Part shown: in pieces, positions 60,589-64,000 of the stretch | Position numbering within the stretch: position 1 is the stretch's first letter | How the letters are laid out: each line of letters opens with the position of its first letter | Assembly (NCBI GenBank): GCA_050633365.1 | Contig: JBOEGJ010000015.1 | Coordinates: 23,134-87,133 of the forward strand | DNA length: 64,000 bases | Direction: 5' to 3' | From: Pseudomaricurvus sp050633365 | GTDB taxonomy: Bacteria > Pseudomonadota > Gammaproteobacteria > Pseudomonadales > Cellvibrionaceae | Position numbers and translations under genes: made by a program | Notes under the pieces: generated by a model | The model's input: only the letters and a program-made list of their open reading frames with translations | What the model was told of the DNA's origin: nothing | The model's database searches: none

Positions 60589-61461
60589 ATGGATATTGAT
60601 TACTCAGAGGTTGTTCGCAGCAATAACGTGGCGGTTGTCACTGGCGGTGCCAGCGGCATTGGACTGGCATGTGCCAGGGAGTTTACTCGGCGAGGCATGA
60701 AGGTGTGTTTAGCGGACCGAGATGCTCAAGCCCTCGCCAGCGCAGCCACCGGCTTATTGGAGTCCTGTGATGGCCAGCAAGAGCGCATAATGACCTTCGA
60801 GCTAGATGTCAGCCAGTTGGCTCAGCTCGAGGCTCTACAAGCGGCCACCTATGCGCGTTTTGGCCAGGTGAATCTGCTGATGAACAATGCCGGCATCGCT
60901 GCGCCTTCCCAAAGCTGGAGCGGCATGGACACATGGCGAGAATTGCTCGAGGTGAATCTGTTTGGTGTGATTCATGGCGTCCAAGCCTTTACTCAAGCGA
61001 TGCTGGATCAGCATTCTCCTGCGATGATTATCAATACCGGCTCCAAGCAGGGAATTACCAATCCGCCGGGTAGCCCCGGGTACAATGTGTCTAAAGCAGC
61101 GGTCAAAGCGGTTACCGAAAATCTTCAACACAGCCTTCGCTCGGAGGATGATTGTCAGGTGAGTGCACACCTATTTGTGCCGGGTTTTGTTTATTCCGAA
61201 ATGATTCAAAAGTTTCTACCGCAAAAGCCGCCTTTTGCGTGGACACCAGAACAAACCGCCGCCTATTTGATGGAGTCTCTCGAGCGAGGTGATTTTTACA
61301 TTATCTGTCCGGATGGGGAGGTGACCGAGACTATGGACCGCAAACGTATTTTGTGGGGGGCAATGGATATGGTCAACAATCGCCCCGCGTTATCCCGCTG
61401 GCATCCCGACTATAACGATGAATTTATTGAATATATGGAAAAGGATTTACCCTCGCTCTGA
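60589..61461 (+). CDS. Short-chain dehydrogenase/reductase
   Basis: 290-residue classical SDR. TGGASGIGLAC for the cofactor, MNNAGIAAP, catalytic Ser in NTGSKQGITN and the YNVSK active-site pair are all present. The C-terminal extension (FAWTPEQTAAYLMESLERGDFYIICPDGEVTETMDRKR) is typical of the subgroup that acts on larger substrates. Probably controlled by the divergent TetR. Substrate unknown. Confidence 0.9.
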   Translation: MDIDYSEVVRSNNVAVVTGGASGIGLACAREFTRRGMKVCLADRDAQALASAATGLLESCDGQQERIMTFELDVSQLAQLEALQAATYARFGQVNLLMNNAGIAAPSQSWSGMDTWRELLEVNLFGVIHGVQAFTQAMLDQHSPAMIINTGSKQGITNPPGSPGYNVSKAAVKAVTENLQHSLRSEDDCQVSAHLFVPGFVYSEMIQKFLPQKPPFAWTPEQTAAYLMESLERGDFYIICPDGEVTETMDRKRILWGAMDMVNNRPALSRWHPDYNDEFIEYMEKDLPSL

Positions 61462-61494
61462 AGCGGTACTTGGGGACCGATAGACGTGATTAAC

Positions 61495-61524
61495 TCTGGT
61501 CAAATCGATTGCGATCTGACCAGA
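61495..61524. terminator. Bidirectional hairpin between convergent SDR genes
   Basis: Stem TCTGGTCA (61495-61502) / TGACCAGA (61517-61524) with an inner ATCG/CGAT pair, between the two convergent SDR stops. Confidence 0.65.
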
Positions 61525-61552
61525 CCTTTACTCTTTAGACTTAATTTACTCT

Positions 61553-62353
61553 CTAGACATAGTTAACAGCGCCGCCGTCGACTCTTAAATTCTGGCCGTT
61601 GATAAAGTCGGAACGTGGGCTGCATAAAAAAGCGACCGTATCGGCAACTTCTTCGCGGCTTGCGATTCGTCCACTGGGATTGGGGAAATCATTCTCGACC
61701 AATTTTTCCAAAATATCTGGCCATTCACTGCCCCAGTTTTTCTTGGTGGCGCGATGCCGATAGTAAGCTTCTAGCTCAGGCGTATGAATTAAGCCGGGAG
61801 ATACCGTGTTTACAGTAATTCCAGTATTCGCAAGTGCTTTGGTGAGACTGACTCCCATGGTGGCCATAGCGCCTTTGGCGGCGTAATAGTGAGGCATAAC
61901 ATCGTTGGGCTGATGGCTTCCAATGGTGCCCAAGTTCACAATTCGTCCCCAGCCATTAGCTTTCAGTGTTGGAAGAAAGCCTTGAATGAGACGAGTCGCG
62001 GACAATACATTTTTTTGATACATATCGAGCCAGTCGTCAGTTGAAGACTTCTCCCAAAACCCCGCGCCCGCGGTGCCATAATTATTGATCAAAATATCGA
62101 TCGAGCCCAAAGCTTCTAGGGTTTGATTGATCACCTGCTCTGCGCCAGCGTCATCGGTAAGTTCACCCCATACCGCGACAGCCTGTTGGCCTGATTGGCA
62201 GATTTCATCGGCGATCAATTGACTGGCACCGGCTTGATTGCTGTGAATTGCCACTAAGACACCTTCGGCGGCCAGAGACTTGGCAATGGCTTCGCCAGTG
62301 CCTCGATGACTGCCTGAAATTAGTGCGCGCTTTCCGTTAAGTCGTAAATCCAT
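61553..62353 (-). CDS. Short-chain dehydrogenase/reductase (3-oxoacyl reductase-like)
   Basis: 266-residue SDR with ISGSHRGTGEAIA (variant of the TGxxxGxG motif), INNYG in place of NNAG, catalytic Ser of NLGTIGSH and YYAAK active site. C-terminal SPRSDFINGQNLRVDGG is the FabG-like tail. The chosen ATG follows a perfect GGAGGT; a TTG nine codons earlier is less likely. The Thr in GTGEAI and the NYG are mild departures from consensus but the core triad is intact. Confidence 0.9.
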   Translation of the reverse strand: MDLRLNGKRALISGSHRGTGEAIAKSLAAEGVLVAIHSNQAGASQLIADEICQSGQQAVAVWGELTDDAGAEQVINQTLEALGSIDILINNYGTAGAGFWEKSSTDDWLDMYQKNVLSATRLIQGFLPTLKANGWGRIVNLGTIGSHQPNDVMPHYYAAKGAMATMGVSLTKALANTGITVNTVSPGLIHTPELEAYYRHRATKKNWGSEWPDILEKLVENDFPNPSGRIASREEVADTVAFLCSPRSDFINGQNLRVDGGAVNYV

Positions 62354-62643
62354 GACACCTCCAACTAATTGTTGCGCCAAGTATACGAGCCTCTCGTGAC
62401 TAGCGCACTAGCAATGGCGTGTTCAATAGGGAGTATTTTGTCGCAAGACTGAAAGACGTCCGGTGGTTTTGTGGAATGCACGCTTGGGTCGGCAATAAGC
62501 ACAGCGGTCTGTTATTATGCGTGACTTAAGAACACTGCGGTCTTCACCCGTCAATTCATGAGTGAGTATTACTCGATGGGCGCTCGGGCTTTCTTTGTTT
62601 ATTCATAGAGCTAAATACCACAAACTCAAACCACGGATTCAAC

Positions 62644-63387
62644 ATGCTTAAAGCCTTGCTATTTGATATGGACGATACCCTTTGCGATACCCAAAAGGCC
62701 AATGCAGAGGCAAAGATACGTTTGAGTCGCTATGTAGAAGAGACGTTTTCGCTACACGGCCAAGGGGATAATTTCGCTGATGCTTATGTCACTGGGATTT
62801 ATCGAGATTGGACCGATGCGCAGAAAAAGCGCTACCTACCCATTGTACAAAATCAGAGTGAAGATGCGTTTCGATTGTGTCTGATCGAGGATTTACTCAT
62901 GGCTGCGGGGGTTAAGTCGGTTGACGATAAAAGCGTTAGTGCCATTCAGGAAAAATTTGATCGCGATCGCATTGAAGCGTTTGATTTCTATCCCGGTATT
63001 GCAGAGTTTTTAGCCGAAGCGCGTCAGAAGTTTACGCTGGTTGTGATCACGAATGGACCGGAGTTCTCTCAGGTTCCAAAGGTGGAGCGGATCAATCTTG
63101 TTGATCATGTTGATCATATATTAATTGGTGGTCAAGAGCCGGAGCAGAAACCCGCTAAGTCCATTTTTGACAAGGCCTTGTTATTGGCCGGCTGTGAGGC
63201 GCATGAGGCGATTCACGTGGGCGATAGTTTGGCGGCAGATATCAAGGGGGCTCACAATAGCCATATCACTTCAGTCTGGATTCAGCATCAGCAACCACTC
63301 GATGCCGAGTTGGGTATCGAGCCAAGTCATACTTTAATGCACCCAGATGAAATCCCCGCGCTGGTTTGGGATTTAAAACAGGGCTGA
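62644..63387 (+). CDS. HAD-superfamily hydrolase
   Basis: 247-residue phosphatase of the YjjG/N-acylneuraminate-9-phosphatase-like group. Motif I LFDMDDTLCDT (nucleophile Asp and acid Asp), motif II VVITNG, motif III Lys in EQKPAKSIFDKA, motif IV HVGDSLAADIKGA. The cap between residues ~20 and ~110 is helical. Substrate not evident; nucleotides or sugar phosphates are usual. Confidence 0.9.
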   Translation: MLKALLFDMDDTLCDTQKANAEAKIRLSRYVEETFSLHGQGDNFADAYVTGIYRDWTDAQKKRYLPIVQNQSEDAFRLCLIEDLLMAAGVKSVDDKSVSAIQEKFDRDRIEAFDFYPGIAEFLAEARQKFTLVVITNGPEFSQVPKVERINLVDHVDHILIGGQEPEQKPAKSIFDKALLLAGCEAHEAIHVGDSLAADIKGAHNSHITSVWIQHQQPLDAELGIEPSHTLMHPDEIPALVWDLKQG

Positions 63388-63421
63388 TAGGGCCTTTAGC
63401 GAAATGTTGTAAGCAAATGGT

Positions 63422-63447
63422 GGCGACTCAATCCATATCAAGTCGCC
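63422..63447. terminator. Hairpin between convergent genes
   Basis: Stem GGCGACT (63422-63428) / AGTCGCC (63441-63447), between the HAD and esterase stops; a candidate bidirectional terminator. Confidence 0.6.
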
Positions 63448-63455
63448 TAACGCTT

Positions 63456-64000
63456 TTACGCTGTCAGCCTGGCTTTTAGCCAGGCCGCAATGTCTGCGAT
63501 TTGCGGCATGCTAACTTCGTGCTGCATGGGGTAGGTTTTGTAGCTGGGCTGAAAGCCTTTGTCTTGCAACGCTTTGACTGCTCGCTGCCCAAGGGTTTCG
63601 ACCACAACGGGATCTTGGGTGCCGTGGGAGACGAAGATATTCAAATCTTTATTGGCCGAATGGATCTCGACAGTTTCGTGAGTCGCAAAGTAAGTCGACA
63701 TGGTCATCAAGCCGGCGAGGGATCTATCAAATTCTAAGGCCGCTTGATAGGCGACAGCGCCACCCTGAGAAAACCCCGCGAGAACGATTCGGTTGGGCTC
63801 GACGCCTCGTTCGATTTCACGCTCAATCAAGGCCGTGACTTGCCGTGCAGACTCTACTATCTGAGTTTCATCAATCTTTCGATCGATATCCATGCTCAAA
63901 ATGTCGTACCAAGCCGGCATAATCATACCGCCATTGATGGTGACCGGTCGCGCGGGGGCATGGGGAAAGATAAAGCGAGTGGCCAAGGAGTCCGGCAGTT
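63456..64000 (-). CDS. Carboxylesterase/phospholipase-family alpha/beta hydrolase (5' end outside window)
   Basis: C-terminal ~180 residues of a dienelactone hydrolase/carboxylesterase-type enzyme (PF02230 type; usual length ~220), reading off the window edge. Nucleophile Ser in VLAGFSQGGAVA, Asp in SHGTQDPVV, His in PMQHEV. The oxyanion and N-terminal part are outside the window (frame open to base 64000). A TTG at 63986 is in frame but is probably internal (RFIFPHAPARPVTINGG follows family usage). Confidence 0.9.
   Translation of the reverse strand, partial: LPDSLATRFIFPHAPARPVTINGGMIMPAWYDILSMDIDRKIDETQIVESARQVTALIEREIERGVEPNRIVLAGFSQGGAVAYQAALEFDRSLAGLMTMSTYFATHETVEIHSANKDLNIFVSHGTQDPVVVETLGQRAVKALQDKGFQPSYKTYPMQHEVSMPQIADIAAWLKARLTA

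Overview
The window looks like the chromosome of a free-living, probably marine, gammaproteobacterium of middling G+C. The evidence is the gene set: OxyR next to KatG, split PntAA/PntAB/PntB, YcjX-YcjF, TrxC, an Ahr-type aldehyde reductase and an Rhs locus. I could not place it more precisely. No rRNA, tRNA, CRISPR array, replication origin or intact insertion sequence was seen. Both window ends cut genes: an AraC regulator on the left and an alpha/beta hydrolase on the right.

Bases 1-16 kb hold stress and redox genes: exported KatG behind oxyR, a short-chain dehydrogenase with a signal peptide, a LysR/old-yellow-enzyme divergent pair, a crotonase, a Tat-exported binding protein translationally coupled to a large hybrid sensor kinase, cytochrome b561 and a CurA-like reductase with a divergent LysR. 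Bases 17-29 kb begin with a 1.27-kb gene-poor stretch, then carry the pntAA-pntAB-pntB transhydrogenase operon, a lipoprotein, a nitronate monooxygenase and a hotdog thioesterase that share an upstream palindrome, a glutathione transferase, a LysR plus malonyl-CoA decarboxylase unit, and the glutathione-dependent formaldehyde pathway (frmA, fghA). Bases 30-44 kb carry hipBA, a UvrD-type helicase, ahr, ycjXF, a YkgJ-like protein, trxC, a Faxc-like GST, a MscS channel, a nitroreductase diverging from an arylamine N-acetyltransferase across a 99-bp inverted-repeat element, a DMT transporter and a Crp-like regulator.

Bases 45-51.6 kb are the most interesting part. An Rhs protein ends in a tip whose motif order (YR.D.RPP, STT, SP.PEEAE) matches cholera and pertussis toxin-type ADP-ribosyltransferases. 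It is followed at once by a small unrecognised protein, the likely immunity factor. Next comes a decayed second Rhs tip carrying the C-terminal part of another ADP-ribosyltransferase, and then an ADP-ribosylglycohydrolase with an N-terminal extension, reminiscent of Tri1-type immunity. A degraded transposase lies upstream of the rhs gene. I read this as a locus where one ADP-ribosylating tip replaced another, with the old tip's reversing enzyme retained.

Bases 51.6-64 kb contain a CheX-like/response-regulator/coiled-coil operon with no chemotaxis genes nearby, a DUF6932-like/HTH/metallophosphatase cassette resembling a toxin-antitoxin or defence unit, an AlkD-like repeat protein with a 9-bp tandem repeat in its leader, several oxidoreductases with a TetR regulator and its probable operator, a HAD hydrolase and the truncated esterase. 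The recurring theme outside the Rhs region is detoxification: peroxide, formaldehyde, nitro compounds, arylamines, enones and quinones, with three GST-fold proteins and several LysR/TetR switches beside their likely targets.
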